Positions 55,937 through 64,000 of a stretch of DNA of 64,000 nucleotides are shown here, piece by piece. A program made the position numbers and the translations under genes. How positions within the stretch are numbered: the stretch's first letter is position 1; the number at the start of each line of letters is the position of its first letter. The notes beneath the pieces are model-generated. The model worked only from the letters and a program-made list of their open reading frames with translations. It ran no database searches and was not told the origin of the DNA. This stretch comes from DUML01 sp050949905 (GTDB lineage Bacteria; Bacillota; Desulfitobacteriia; Desulfitobacteriales; Syntrophobotulaceae), in NCBI GenBank assembly GCA_050949905.1, contig JBMNGP010000003.1, positions 62,001 through 126,000 on the forward strand, given 5' to 3'.

Positions 55937-58401
55937 GGGATTTCTTAAAAGGCAAACGGTGCATGGTGTGGAGTTTTATGGGTAATGCCCGAATGTATGA
56001 AGCGCTTAGAGACTACGGCGACCGCTTTGATACGGTAGGCATTTTTACTTTTGAGGTTGACGCAACAGGCACAATCACTGAAACCGGTACCAGCATCAGC
56101 AGCATGCTTCCGTATATTCAGAAATGGCCGCACATTAAGTGGCTGCTCACAATTATGAATCATGGAATAGCCAATATTTTTACTGCACTTCGCAACAACA
56201 AAAACGGTGCAAAGGATAAGTTTCTCACTGAAATCATCCGAATAATGAACAAGTATCCATGGTGCGCTGGGGTAGATATTGACCTGGAGCGCGGCGGCGG
56301 TTATGAAAACAAGGATGCGGCGAATGCGCTGTTTAGGGATATATACAATACAGTTAAGTCTTACGATGCAACAAAGCTTGTCAACATCTGCCTGCCTGGT
56401 ATGACCGGCGTTCAAGGCTCGGTGGGCGGTGAAAACTGGTGTGTTTATGCCGATCTTAACGACTATTGCGATACCGCCGCCATCATGAGCTATGGCATGG
56501 CATGGGCGGGCTCTGCTCCCGGCCCAGTATCTCCTCGTGACTGGCTTGAGGGCATATATGATTATGCTGTTTCCGTTATGTCACCCGATAAGATATTCAT
56601 GGGGTTGCCTGCTTATGGCTGGAACTGGAGGATTCATGATACACCTGAAAACCTTGGAATAACCTATCGAGGGGTGTCTAATACCTACTATGCGGCAAAA
56701 TACTGGATGACTGGGGTTTACAATTTCACAGGCGATGCACCGCCCCAGCCGTTTATTCCAATTGTGGCTTACTGGGATGACTATAACAAAGTACCTTGGG
56801 CTCTTCCTCATGTATATGATTATATGGAAGGATGGGATGCTGTATCCTGGGAATATCCGCTGCTAAAAGGGGTTTATAACAGGCGAAGATATTTGACAAG
56901 CTATGGCAAGGAGCAGAAATCGGAGTTCGGAACCATTTATATTGACAGGAACGGAGTTCCGGATGAATACGAAGGAAATGTCATTATTACTGATGAGATG
57001 GCCTCACTTGGAGATGACCAGGCGTCAGCAGAGTACCGTTTTGAGATAAGAGAAGCGGGATATTACGATATTGCAGTACAGCTTTGCTTTCCTTACTGGG
57101 ACAAAAATGCGATTATCGTTTCCCTTGATGGTGAATCAAAGACTTTCAGCGAGAACCGTTTATGGTGGCCATACTGGAGAAGAGTTTGCTGGTTGACACT
57201 TGCAAAAGGTGTATTTCTCCAAGAGGGAACGCATGCTGTCAGCATAAGCGGTGGTGTGCCGGGAGTCCAGTTTTACGGTTTTAGGGTTTGCAGTGGATTT
57301 TCGGAGTATCCCTTTGCCGGTGAAGCCAGCTTTATGCTCTCTCCTCGTCGGTTCAAGGATGTAAATGGTGTGATGGTTGAGCCGGATCGAGGTTTTAAAC
57401 TGACCTTTGAAATGTTGCGAAGAAAACCCGACTCGGCGCTTATTTGGTATGAGGATTTTCGGGACAGGAACATCCTGCCTGAAAATTACTGGACTGTGCT
57501 GGATGGCGAATGGGATGTTTGGCAAGATCCAGACAGCACAGAAAGTCGCCCATATTCCCAGCTCGAGGGATATGGCAAACTTGCATGGAAATACGACGGG
57601 TTTTCCGATATTCATATCCGGGCAAGGCTGGCTTTCCCTCAAAATAGCAGTGGACGGGCTGGGGTGTTCCTTGGAGATATTTTCTGCTGCTTAAATTATG
57701 ACACGCAAAGAGTCGAGCTTTATCAAGGTAATTCCTTGCTTGGTAGCTATTCCACCAGTTTCTCAAAAACTGCAGATGCCGATCTTCGTGCTAATCCGAA
57801 TATGTATACTATAGAGATGCGAAAACGCGGCAATAAGGTAAGAGTATATTCAGGTGCAGCTTCAACCCTGCGTTTCACAGTGAATGTAAACGGTGGTAGT
57901 GGTTATGCAGGGTACTGCTCGGACAACCGGACGGTATGCGAGCTACTGAGACTGGGCGATGCATGGGTATATGAACCATACGAGCGTTTTGATGTGGAAC
58001 TTCCGGATGGAAATATAACCAGCTTTGGCAGGCTTGCTCGCACTGGTGTCACGTGGGATGATGAATTTCAGGTGTTTTCAGTAAATAGCGATGTGGAGGA
58101 ATCGGCAACTCGCAGTGAGGACATTTCGATGGACTATGATTTTTTCCACTCGCAGCTTTTGACGCTTTCCTGCGGTAATGACTATGAAGTAAAAGTTATA
58201 CCGAAAGACATCAATATCTGGATATCCCGTCTCTTCCTCGGAGATGCGGATGGTTTTTCTATTCTGTATTATCAGGATGTGGACAGCCTTGTTTACTGGG
58301 CAAACGAAGCGGCTTATCGATGGAAACTGCGAGGTATAGCCATCTGGTCGCTTGGGCAGGAGGATATGCGGCTGTGGGAGGCGCTTCCGAAGCAAATATA
58401 G
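55933..58401 (+). CDS. GH18-type glycosidase tail protein with large internal insertion
   Basis: An 822-residue protein starting at a GTG. Residues 1-310 or so form most of a GH18 barrel, with the catalytic AGVDIDLE (Glu119), YGMAWAGSAPGPVSP and GLPAYGWNW. The last barrel strand appears only at the extreme C-terminus (GIAIWSLGQEDMRLWEALP, from about residue 800). In between lie about 430 residues that include a beta-sandwich like a carbohydrate-binding module (FEIREAGYYDIAVQL) and a LamG-like or FN3-like part (ALIWYEDFRDRNILPENYWT). It probably cuts a GlcNAc-containing cell-wall polymer during adsorption. Confidence 0.8.
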   Translation: MRDFLKGKRCMVWSFMGNARMYEALRDYGDRFDTVGIFTFEVDATGTITETGTSISSMLPYIQKWPHIKWLLTIMNHGIANIFTALRNNKNGAKDKFLTEIIRIMNKYPWCAGVDIDLERGGGYENKDAANALFRDIYNTVKSYDATKLVNICLPGMTGVQGSVGGENWCVYADLNDYCDTAAIMSYGMAWAGSAPGPVSPRDWLEGIYDYAVSVMSPDKIFMGLPAYGWNWRIHDTPENLGITYRGVSNTYYAAKYWMTGVYNFTGDAPPQPFIPIVAYWDDYNKVPWALPHVYDYMEGWDAVSWEYPLLKGVYNRRRYLTSYGKEQKSEFGTIYIDRNGVPDEYEGNVIITDEMASLGDDQASAEYRFEIREAGYYDIAVQLCFPYWDKNAIIVSLDGESKTFSENRLWWPYWRRVCWLTLAKGVFLQEGTHAVSISGGVPGVQFYGFRVCSGFSEYPFAGEASFMLSPRRFKDVNGVMVEPDRGFKLTFEMLRRKPDSALIWYEDFRDRNILPENYWTVLDGEWDVWQDPDSTESRPYSQLEGYGKLAWKYDGFSDIHIRARLAFPQNSSGRAGVFLGDIFCCLNYDTQRVELYQGNSLLGSYSTSFSKTADADLRANPNMYTIEMRKRGNKVRVYSGAASTLRFTVNVNGGSGYAGYCSDNRTVCELLRLGDAWVYEPYERFDVELPDGNITSFGRLARTGVTWDDEFQVFSVNSDVEESATRSEDISMDYDFFHSQLLTLSCGNDYEVKVIPKDINIWISRLFLGDADGFSILYYQDVDSLVYWANEAAYRWKLRGIAIWSLGQEDMRLWEALPKQI

Positions 58402-58421
58402 GTTAAAAGTTTTATATATTC

Positions 58422-58455
58422 AGCGCTTTGCTTTAAGGCAGGGCGCTTTTTTATA
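58422..58455 (+). terminator. Intrinsic terminator after the GH18 gene
   Basis: AGCGCTTTGC..GGCAGGGCGCT (one bulge) is followed by TTTTTTAT, 20 bases after the stop. Confidence 0.65.
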
Positions 58456-58488
58456 TGCAAAATTCAAGTTGAACGGAGGGTTAAGACA

Positions 58489-58908
58489 ATGAAAACGGTA
58501 TGGAACTGGGTACAGGCGGTTTTTACTGCTATTGGTGGATTTCTTGGCTGGTTTCTTGGAGGGCTGGATGGATTTTTATATGCGCTCATCGCTTTTGTGG
58601 CCATTGACTATGTGACCGGCGTGATGTGTGCCATTGTAGACAAAAAGCTTTCGAGTGAAGTCGGAGCCAAGGGCATCTTTAAGAAGGTACTTATTTTTGT
58701 ACTTGTGGGTGTGGGACACATAATCGACAGCCAGGTGCTCGGCAACGGCGGGGCAATCCGGACAGCGGTGATTTTCTTTTACCTGAGTAACGAGGGAATT
58801 TCAATTCTTGAGAATGCAGCACATATAGGACTGCCCATTCCTGAAAAGCTGAAGAACGCATTGGAACAACTGCATGGCCACTCAAATGAGGAGGATGAAA
58901 AGAAATGA
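58489..58908 (+). CDS. Phage holin, Bacteriophage_holin_4 (TcdE/Cph1-like) family
   Basis: A 139-residue membrane protein with hydrophobic helices at about residues 12-30, 32-52 and 65-82 and an amphipathic fourth (ISILENAAHIGLPIPEKLK). YALIAFVAIDYVTGV is the typical family motif. It makes holes in the cell membrane at the end of infection. It overlaps the amidase gene by 4 bases. The ribosome site is CGGAGGG. Confidence 0.9.
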   Translation: MKTVWNWVQAVFTAIGGFLGWFLGGLDGFLYALIAFVAIDYVTGVMCAIVDKKLSSEVGAKGIFKKVLIFVLVGVGHIIDSQVLGNGGAIRTAVIFFYLSNEGISILENAAHIGLPIPEKLKNALEQLHGHSNEEDEKK

Positions 58909-59909
58909 AGCTTTTTACAAAATACATGACGCGAAACGATTGCTATACAGCAGGCCGCAAAATCACGCCTAAAGGAATCATGGCACATTCGACGGCTGTG
59001 CCGGGTGTAATGGCGGCTGAGTGGTTTTCCCGTTGGAACAAATCTTACAAGGCCGGCGAAATAAATAGGCAGGTATGTGTTCACGCTTTTGTAGACGATA
59101 AAGAGGTTTGGCAATACCTGCCTTGGGATCATCGCGGGTGGCATGCGGGAGGAGCAGCAAACAATACCCATATTGGCTTTGAAATCTGTGAGCCTGCTGG
59201 GTTTTCGTATAAATCCGGGTCGGTAATGGTGGGTTATGATGCAGCAAAGCAGGAAGATTATTTCCGTAAAGCGTGGCAGAATGCTGTTGAACTCTGCGTT
59301 ATGCTCTGCAAGAAGTACGGTCTTAATGAGAATGACATCATCTGCCACTCCGAAGGATATAAGCTCGGTATTGCCAGCAACCATGCTGATGTGATGCACT
59401 GGTTTCCCAAGCATGGGGAGAATATGGACACTTTCCGTAAAGCAGTAAAAAAAGCGCTGGAGAACAGTACAGATATCAATACTGATATTGGAATTGGAGA
59501 TATGGTGGAGTTTAAGGTCAGTGTAAAGAATTACTACCCCGGCAGTGTGGAAGTTCCAACGTGGGTCAAAAATGACTATTACCACAGGGTCACACAGACT
59601 TTATACAAAGGCAAGCCGGTCATAAAAGGCGGCAAAGAATGTGTATTGCTTGGCAAAAAGGTTAAGAAATCCGGCGGTCAAGAAATCGCAGGCATAAACA
59701 CTTGGGTAGCAAAAGAAAACCTTGTAATTGTAAACAGCATTCCTGATAACAAGGGCAATAGAACCTATACAGTGCAAAAAGGCGATACCTTATGGAGAAT
59801 AGCGGAAAAAGAACTCGGTAGAGGAACAAGATATCCGGAGATTAAGAAACTCAATGGCCTGACTTCAGATACTATTTACCCCGGACAAGTTCTCAAATTG
59901 CCGGAATAA
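58905..59909 (+). CDS. Phage endolysin: N-acetylmuramoyl-L-alanine amidase with LysM domain
   Basis: A 334-residue protein. Residues 1-185 form an Amidase_2 domain with zinc-ligand type residues in IMAHSTA (His28), GWHAGG and HADVMHW. A middle SH3-like region follows (about 200-275), then a LysM domain (about residues 288-333: YTVQKGDTLWRIAEKELGRG, IYPGQVLKLP) that binds peptidoglycan. It cleaves the bond between muramic acid and the stem peptide at lysis. A hairpin AGGACAGCC/GGCTGTCCT follows the stop. Confidence 0.92.
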   Translation: MKLFTKYMTRNDCYTAGRKITPKGIMAHSTAVPGVMAAEWFSRWNKSYKAGEINRQVCVHAFVDDKEVWQYLPWDHRGWHAGGAANNTHIGFEICEPAGFSYKSGSVMVGYDAAKQEDYFRKAWQNAVELCVMLCKKYGLNENDIICHSEGYKLGIASNHADVMHWFPKHGENMDTFRKAVKKALENSTDINTDIGIGDMVEFKVSVKNYYPGSVEVPTWVKNDYYHRVTQTLYKGKPVIKGGKECVLLGKKVKKSGGQEIAGINTWVAKENLVIVNSIPDNKGNRTYTVQKGDTLWRIAEKELGRGTRYPEIKKLNGLTSDTIYPGQVLKLPE

Positions 59910-59914
59910 CGATA

Positions 59915-59940
59915 AAGGACAGCCAATCGCGGCTGTCCTA
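59915..59940 (+). terminator. Hairpin after the lysis genes
   Basis: AGGACAGCC-AATCGC-GGCTGTCCT type hairpin, followed by AAGTCTTTAT. It is probably a weak terminator between lysis and recombinase genes. Confidence 0.5.
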
Positions 59941-59962
59941 AGTCTTTATAGGAGGTGCTTGA

Positions 59963-60181
59963 ATGATAGAGGCGGCTAATCATTTACCATATAACCCGCA
60001 GGAAACGAACTATACAAAGATAACACAGGAGGAAATTCAAAGAGAGGTTGATTACTGGCGGGCGTACAAAATTCTGCAGAGGATGCTTAAGGCGGGACTG
60101 ATTTCAGAAGAAGAATTCAACAAAATCGACAAGTTGAACCGCAAAACTTTCTCGCCGATGTATGCACAGCTTATGGCCTAA
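59963..60181 (+). CDS. SHOCT-like small protein before the recombinase genes
   Basis: A 72-residue protein. The C-terminal half (MLKAGLISEEEFNKIDKLNR) is a short helical segment like the SHOCT domain. The N-terminal half is helical (QREVDYWRAYKILQRML). It often lies next to serine recombinase genes in Firmicute mobile elements. The role is unknown. The ribosome site is AGGAGGTG. Confidence 0.7.
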   Translation: MIEAANHLPYNPQETNYTKITQEEIQREVDYWRAYKILQRMLKAGLISEEEFNKIDKLNRKTFSPMYAQLMA

Positions 60182-60242
60182 TTGGCTTGCTATTAGCGGC
60201 ACACAGAGGTAACATGTCACATGCCCAAAGGAGGTGAAAACA

Positions 60243-61811
60243 GTGAGAAAGGTAACAAGGATTGATGGAAACAATGCTCTCCAAGCTTTCAAGCCAAAGG
60301 TGAGGGTAGCGGCTTATTGCAGGGTTTCAACAGACAGTGATGAGCAAATGGCAAGCCTGGAAGCACAAAAGGACCATTATGAATCCTATATAAAAGCAAA
60401 TCCTGATTGGGAATTTGCAGGGATTTACTATGATGAAGGCATATCAGGCACAAAAAAGGAGAATCGGACTGGACTTTTAAGGCTGCTTGCAGATTGTGAA
60501 AACAAGAAAATTGACTTTATTATAACCAAGTCGGTCAGCAGATTTGCCAGAAACACAACCGACTGTATTGAGATGGTGAGAAAACTTACCGATCTCGGTG
60601 TTTTCATCTATTTCGAGAAAGAGAATATAAACACACAGCGCATGGAAGGCGAATTGGTGCTGACAATTTTGAGCAGTCTTGCAGAAAACGAGTCATTATC
60701 CATTGCAGAAAATAGTAAGTGGTCTATCAGACGTAGGTTCCAAAACGGAACATACAAAATTTCGTATCCTCCCTATGGTTACGATTATGTGGATGGAAAG
60801 CTATTTATCAATAAAGAACAGGCTGAAATCATAAAGCGGATTTTTTCCGAGGCTTTGGACGGTAAAGGCACACAGAAAATTGCAGATGGGCTAAATTCCG
60901 ATAAAATCCCAACAAAGAGAGGTTCACACTGGACAGCGACAACTATCCGCGGCATTTTAAGCAATGAAAAATATACTGGGGATGTTCTTCTGCAAAAAAC
61001 CTATACAGATGAGAATTTTAAGCGGCATTATAATCATGGGGAAAAAGATCAATACATGATAAAAGATCATCATGAAGCCATTATATCCCATGAGGAATTT
61101 GAAGCCGCCCAAGAGATATTAAAGCAAAGAGGAAAAGAAAAAGGTGTAATTAAGGGAAGCAGCAAGTATCAAAAACGCTACCCTTTCTCTGGGAAAATCA
61201 AATGCGCAGAATGTGGCAGCAATTTTAAGCGTCGAATTCATGGCAGCGGTAACCGTAAATATATTGCATGGTGCTGCACAAAGCATATAAAGGACGCATC
61301 AAGCTGTTCCATGAAGTTTGTCAGAGAGGATGCAATCCATCAGGCCTTCGTTGTAATGATCAATAAGCTTATTTTCGGTCATAAGTTCATTCTAAGACCA
61401 TTGCTGCAAAGCTTAAAGAAGACAAATTACTCAGATAACATAACAAAGATTCAGGAGATGGAAACAAAAATCAAAGAAAATACAGAGCGAGTTCAGGTGA
61501 TTATGGGACTTATGGCCAAAGGATACCTGGAACCCGCTCTTTTTAATACACAGAAAAATGAGCTGCTCAAAGAAGCAGCCATATTAAAAGAACAAAAAGA
61601 AGCCATAAAACGCGCAATCGATGGGAGTCAGACTATCCTTGTTGAGGTTGAGAAGCTTCTTAAATTTGCAACGAAAGCTGAAAAGCAGATTGATGCATTC
61701 GATAGCAAAATATTTGAGGATTTTATTGAAGAAATCATTGTGTTTTCACAAGAAGAAATAGGTTTCAAAATGAAATGCGGGTTGAACTTAAGAGAAAGGC
61801 TGGTGAAATGA
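60243..61811 (+). CDS. Large serine recombinase (first)
   Basis: The protein is 522 residues from a GTG at 60243 (AAGGAGGTG 6 bases upstream). The resolvase domain is at residues 20-160, with catalytic Ser29 in YCRVSTD and the KSVSRFARN segment. A recombinase domain (about 180-290) follows, then a zinc ribbon (CAECG..CC..C, about 323-360), a coiled coil and a C-terminal strand. Such proteins integrate and excise prophages between attP and attB. Its stop overlaps the next gene by ATGA, so the three recombinase-type genes form one operon. Confidence 0.92.
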   Translation: MRKVTRIDGNNALQAFKPKVRVAAYCRVSTDSDEQMASLEAQKDHYESYIKANPDWEFAGIYYDEGISGTKKENRTGLLRLLADCENKKIDFIITKSVSRFARNTTDCIEMVRKLTDLGVFIYFEKENINTQRMEGELVLTILSSLAENESLSIAENSKWSIRRRFQNGTYKISYPPYGYDYVDGKLFINKEQAEIIKRIFSEALDGKGTQKIADGLNSDKIPTKRGSHWTATTIRGILSNEKYTGDVLLQKTYTDENFKRHYNHGEKDQYMIKDHHEAIISHEEFEAAQEILKQRGKEKGVIKGSSKYQKRYPFSGKIKCAECGSNFKRRIHGSGNRKYIAWCCTKHIKDASSCSMKFVREDAIHQAFVVMINKLIFGHKFILRPLLQSLKKTNYSDNITKIQEMETKIKENTERVQVIMGLMAKGYLEPALFNTQKNELLKEAAILKEQKEAIKRAIDGSQTILVEVEKLLKFATKAEKQIDAFDSKIFEDFIEEIIVFSQEEIGFKMKCGLNLRERLVK

Positions 61812-62266
61812 TGAGCCATATACCTTTTGGATATACCATTCAAAACGGCAGGGCTGTAATTAATGAAGAGGAAGCAGTTAAGATTGAGAAACTATTTGAG
61901 GCTTATCTTTCCGGGCTTTCTTTAAGCGAAGCGGCACAAAAAGCAGGTATTAAGCGTTACCACACATCTGTTGCAAGAATGCTTTCAGATAAACGGTATG
62001 TTGAGGACAAATTTTATCCGCCAATTATCAGCAAGGACACATTCGAAAAAGCACAACTGGAAAGACGCAGGCGAGCTGAGGCGCTTGGCAGGATTTATGA
62101 ACATAAAGGAAATGAAAAGAAATGCCTGAATTTTAAGTTTCATGCTTCAATGCCAGATAATCTATACGATGATCCATTTCAGCAGGCAGAGTATGCTTAT
62201 AGTCTTATTAAGAGCGAGGTGATTTTAGATGACAACCAGGAATGTTACGGTAATTCCTGCCCGTAA
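61808..62266 (+). CDS. Small recombinase-domain protein lacking the catalytic resolvase domain
   Basis: The protein is 152 residues from the ATG at 61808. It matches only the second, DNA-binding recombinase domain of large serine recombinases (HIPFGYTIQNGRAVINEEEA, LSEAAQKAGIKRYH, YPPIISKDTFEKAQ). It has no YCRVS motif, so it cannot cut DNA by itself. It lies between two full recombinases and overlaps both. I infer an accessory factor that may steer site choice or direction. Remnant status is also possible, but the exact overlaps argue for a kept gene. Confidence 0.75.
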   Translation: MMSHIPFGYTIQNGRAVINEEEAVKIEKLFEAYLSGLSLSEAAQKAGIKRYHTSVARMLSDKRYVEDKFYPPIISKDTFEKAQLERRRRAEALGRIYEHKGNEKKCLNFKFHASMPDNLYDDPFQQAEYAYSLIKSEVILDDNQECYGNSCP

Positions 62267-63797
62267 GCGAATCGGGAATAGTGCAAAGGCCGAGGAATTG
62301 CCTAAGCTTCGGGTAGCAGCTTACTGTCGTGTTTCTACGGACAGCGAGGAGCAGGCAACCAGTTATGAAGCGCAAATTGAGCACTACACAAACTATATCA
62401 AAAGCAATCCCGAATGGGAGTTAGCAGGTATATTTGCAGATGAAGGTATTACCGGAACTAACACAAAAAAGCGTGAAGAATTTAACCGGATGATAGAAGA
62501 ATGCATGCAGGGCAAAATCGATATGATAATTACGAAATCTATCAGCCGGTTTGCAAGAAATACGCTGGACTGCCTAAAGTACATAAGGCAGCTTAAAGAA
62601 AAAAATATTCCGGTTTACTTTGAAAAGGAAAATATAAACACATTGGATACCAAAGGAGAAATCCTGTTGACCATTATGGCATCTTTGGCACAGCAAGAAA
62701 GCCAATCGTTAAGCCAGAATGTAAAACTGGGTATTCAGTACCGATATCAGCAAGGAAAAATCCATATCAATCACAACCGGTTTCTTGGCTATACAAAGGA
62801 TAAGGATGGCAATTTAGTTATCGTACCTGAAGAAGCTGAGATCGTCAAACGCATTTACAGAGAATACCTTGAAGGTTCCAGTATGCTACAGATAGCTAGG
62901 GGTTTGGAGGCTGACGGAATTCTGACGGGTGCAGGCAATCCCAGATGGCATACCAGTACCATCAATAAGATTTTGAGAAATGAAAAATATATCGGTGATG
63001 CGCTGCTGCAGAAAACCTATACGGTAGATTTTTTATCAAAGAAAAGGGTACCCAATAACGGTATAGTTCCACAATACTATGTAGAAAACAGCCATGAGCC
63101 TATAATCCCGCGTGAAATTTTTATGCAGGTTCAGGAACAGCTTGTCAAAAGAAGATGTGTGCATATAAGTAAGAACGGAAAGAAAAGAAACTATAGCAAC
63201 AAGCATCCTTTATCACAGATGGTTTTCTGCGGCAACTGTCATGAAATATTTCGAAGGGTTCATTGGAATAACCGAGGAAAGAAATCAATCGTATGGAGAT
63301 GCGTCAGCAGATTGGAAAACACCGGTTTATTTTGTACCGCTTCCACTATACTTGAAGATACGCTTAAAGAGAAAATTGTAGAAGCCATCAATGTAGCGGT
63401 CAGCGGAAAAAACTCTTTTCTGGCCATACTGAAGAAGAATATTGAAACCGTATTAAGCGAGGATTTGGATGAGAGTACAGCAGATATTGATAAAAGGCTG
63501 GAAGAACTCCAAACCGAGTTGATCCAAAAGGCAAATTCAAAGGAAGAATACGATAATATTGTAAATGAGATTTACAGGTTGCGAGATTTAAGGCAAGAAA
63601 CACTTTCAAGAAACGCTCTTCGCCAAGATAAGAGGGATCGGATTGCTGAGATGACGGACTTCCTTAACACGCAAACGGGTGATATTACGGAGTTTGATGA
63701 TAAACTGGTCAGAAAACTGATTGAAAAAGTGATTGTATATGATGATAGGTTAGTGGTTGAGTTTAAGTCTGGGTTAGAAATAGAAGTGAATCTATAA
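62229..63797 (+). CDS. Large serine recombinase (second)
   Basis: A 522-residue protein with catalytic Ser36 in YCRVSTD, KSISRFARN, a recombinase domain (about 185-290), a zinc ribbon (CGNCH..CVS..C, about 338-378) and a coiled-coil region (about 400-470). It is a clear paralog of the first, with the same length. It overlaps the small middle gene by 38 bases. Two full recombinases in one prophage may be used as a pair, as with the Ccr proteins, or separately for integration and excision. This cannot be told here. Confidence 0.92.
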   Translation: MTTRNVTVIPARKRIGNSAKAEELPKLRVAAYCRVSTDSEEQATSYEAQIEHYTNYIKSNPEWELAGIFADEGITGTNTKKREEFNRMIEECMQGKIDMIITKSISRFARNTLDCLKYIRQLKEKNIPVYFEKENINTLDTKGEILLTIMASLAQQESQSLSQNVKLGIQYRYQQGKIHINHNRFLGYTKDKDGNLVIVPEEAEIVKRIYREYLEGSSMLQIARGLEADGILTGAGNPRWHTSTINKILRNEKYIGDALLQKTYTVDFLSKKRVPNNGIVPQYYVENSHEPIIPREIFMQVQEQLVKRRCVHISKNGKKRNYSNKHPLSQMVFCGNCHEIFRRVHWNNRGKKSIVWRCVSRLENTGLFCTASTILEDTLKEKIVEAINVAVSGKNSFLAILKKNIETVLSEDLDESTADIDKRLEELQTELIQKANSKEEYDNIVNEIYRLRDLRQETLSRNALRQDKRDRIAEMTDFLNTQTGDITEFDDKLVRKLIEKVIVYDDRLVVEFKSGLEIEVNL

Positions 63798-63812
63798 GAT
63801 TGTAATAAGATT

Positions 63813-63856
63813 GCCGCCAGTTGAGGAGGAAACCTTCTTAATTGGCGGCTTTTTTA
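63813..63856 (+). terminator. Intrinsic terminator after the recombinases
   Basis: GCCGCCAGTTGAGG..CCTTCTTAATTGGCGGC is followed by TTTTTTATTTTT. It ends the recombinase operon. The prophage attachment site should lie between here and the next gene. Confidence 0.85.
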
Positions 63857-63932
63857 TTTTTGTACAAATGTATAAACAAATATATAGACAAATAAATGTT
63901 TTTCATATATAATTGTAATGAGGTGGTGAATT

Positions 63933-64000
63933 ATGGATATTAGAATAGACAGCTTAATTCCCTTTGATTCATTGAAAACCAATATAGATCATGTATTCTC
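63933..64000 (+). CDS. Start of an unidentified gene, cut by the window end
   Basis: An ATG at 63933 with GAGGTGG 9 bases upstream opens a frame of 22 codons (MDIRIDSLIPFDSLKTNIDH). An AT-rich promoter-like region precedes it. Too little is present to name it. It may be the first chromosomal gene beyond the prophage, or another element. Confidence 0.5.
   Translation, partial: MDIRIDSLIPFDSLKTNIDHVF

Noticed and set aside
63798..64000. Prophage attachment sites
   Set aside because: Serine recombinase core sites can be as short as 2 bp, and the left end of the prophage seems to be deleted or rearranged. I could not find a convincing shared core.
1..64000. tRNA or rRNA genes
   Set aside because: No cloverleaf-like or rRNA-like stretch was recognised on either strand. 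This was by eye, so a short tRNA could be missed, but none is supported.

Overview
The window is bacterial DNA from a Firmicute, most likely an anaerobic member of the class Clostridia. The evidence is strong AGGAGG-type ribosome sites, moderate-to-low GC, a clostridial iron-sulfur/NifX gene neighbourhood, and a siphovirus prophage of the clostridial HK97 type with large serine recombinases. I cannot name the genus from sequence alone.

Region 1 (1-13.4 kb) is chromosomal. It carries a co-directional cluster for iron-sulfur and metal-centre handling: DUF5320 protein, radical SAM protein, DUF134 regulator, NifU-like scaffold, NifX-domain protein, two ferredoxin-MinD ATPases in tandem, a metallo-beta-lactamase-fold enzyme, a frameshifted ZIP transporter and an Mrp-NifX fusion. 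An IS21 element (5.96-11.67 kb) splits the cluster between the ZIP and Mrp genes. The IS21 has itself been invaded by two IS3-family elements and several palindromic repeats. A remnant of lgt follows, cut off at a third IS3 element (13.4-14.84 kb). Beyond that element lies an N-terminally truncated helix-turn-helix gene, so this is a rearrangement junction.

Region 2 (15.9-63.8 kb) is an HK97-like siphoprophage. Its order is: replication genes (SNF2 helicase broken at its P-loop, family A DNA polymerase, antirepressor, primase-helicase, an iteron-rich putative origin, VRR-NUC nuclease); an ArpU-like late regulator with three copies of a precisely conserved putative late promoter; HNH nuclease, a cos-like region and small terminase; two ParB-methyltransferase fusions; a self-contained amidoligase cassette; large terminase, portal, ClpP-type protease, capsid, connectors and major tail protein; frameshifted tail chaperones; tape measure, distal tail, tail lysin and GH18 tail proteins; holin and amidase; and three serine-recombinase-family genes. 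A 0.9 kb stretch (end of VRR-NUC, regulator, promoter, start of the next gene) is directly duplicated about 5.7 kb apart. The sequence between the copies is an IS256 element, a non-phage segment with a secreted-protein gene, and a fourth IS3 element.

Three cargo modules sit in the late operon with their own promoters: a HigB/HigA-peptidase toxin-antitoxin pair, an AbrB/PIN pair on the opposite strand, and an Erm rRNA methyltransferase with a leader peptide and attenuator hairpin. The most unusual feature is the 35.6-38.8 kb cassette. It pairs an apparently active amidoligase with a shorter paralog that has lost the active-site residues but keeps the same fold order and C-terminal tail. Next to them lie a gamma-glutamylcyclotransferase-like enzyme and small DUF4314/DUF5049 proteins, with terminators bounding the cassette on both sides. 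The broken helicase, IS load and absence of a recognisable CI repressor suggest the prophage is partly decayed.
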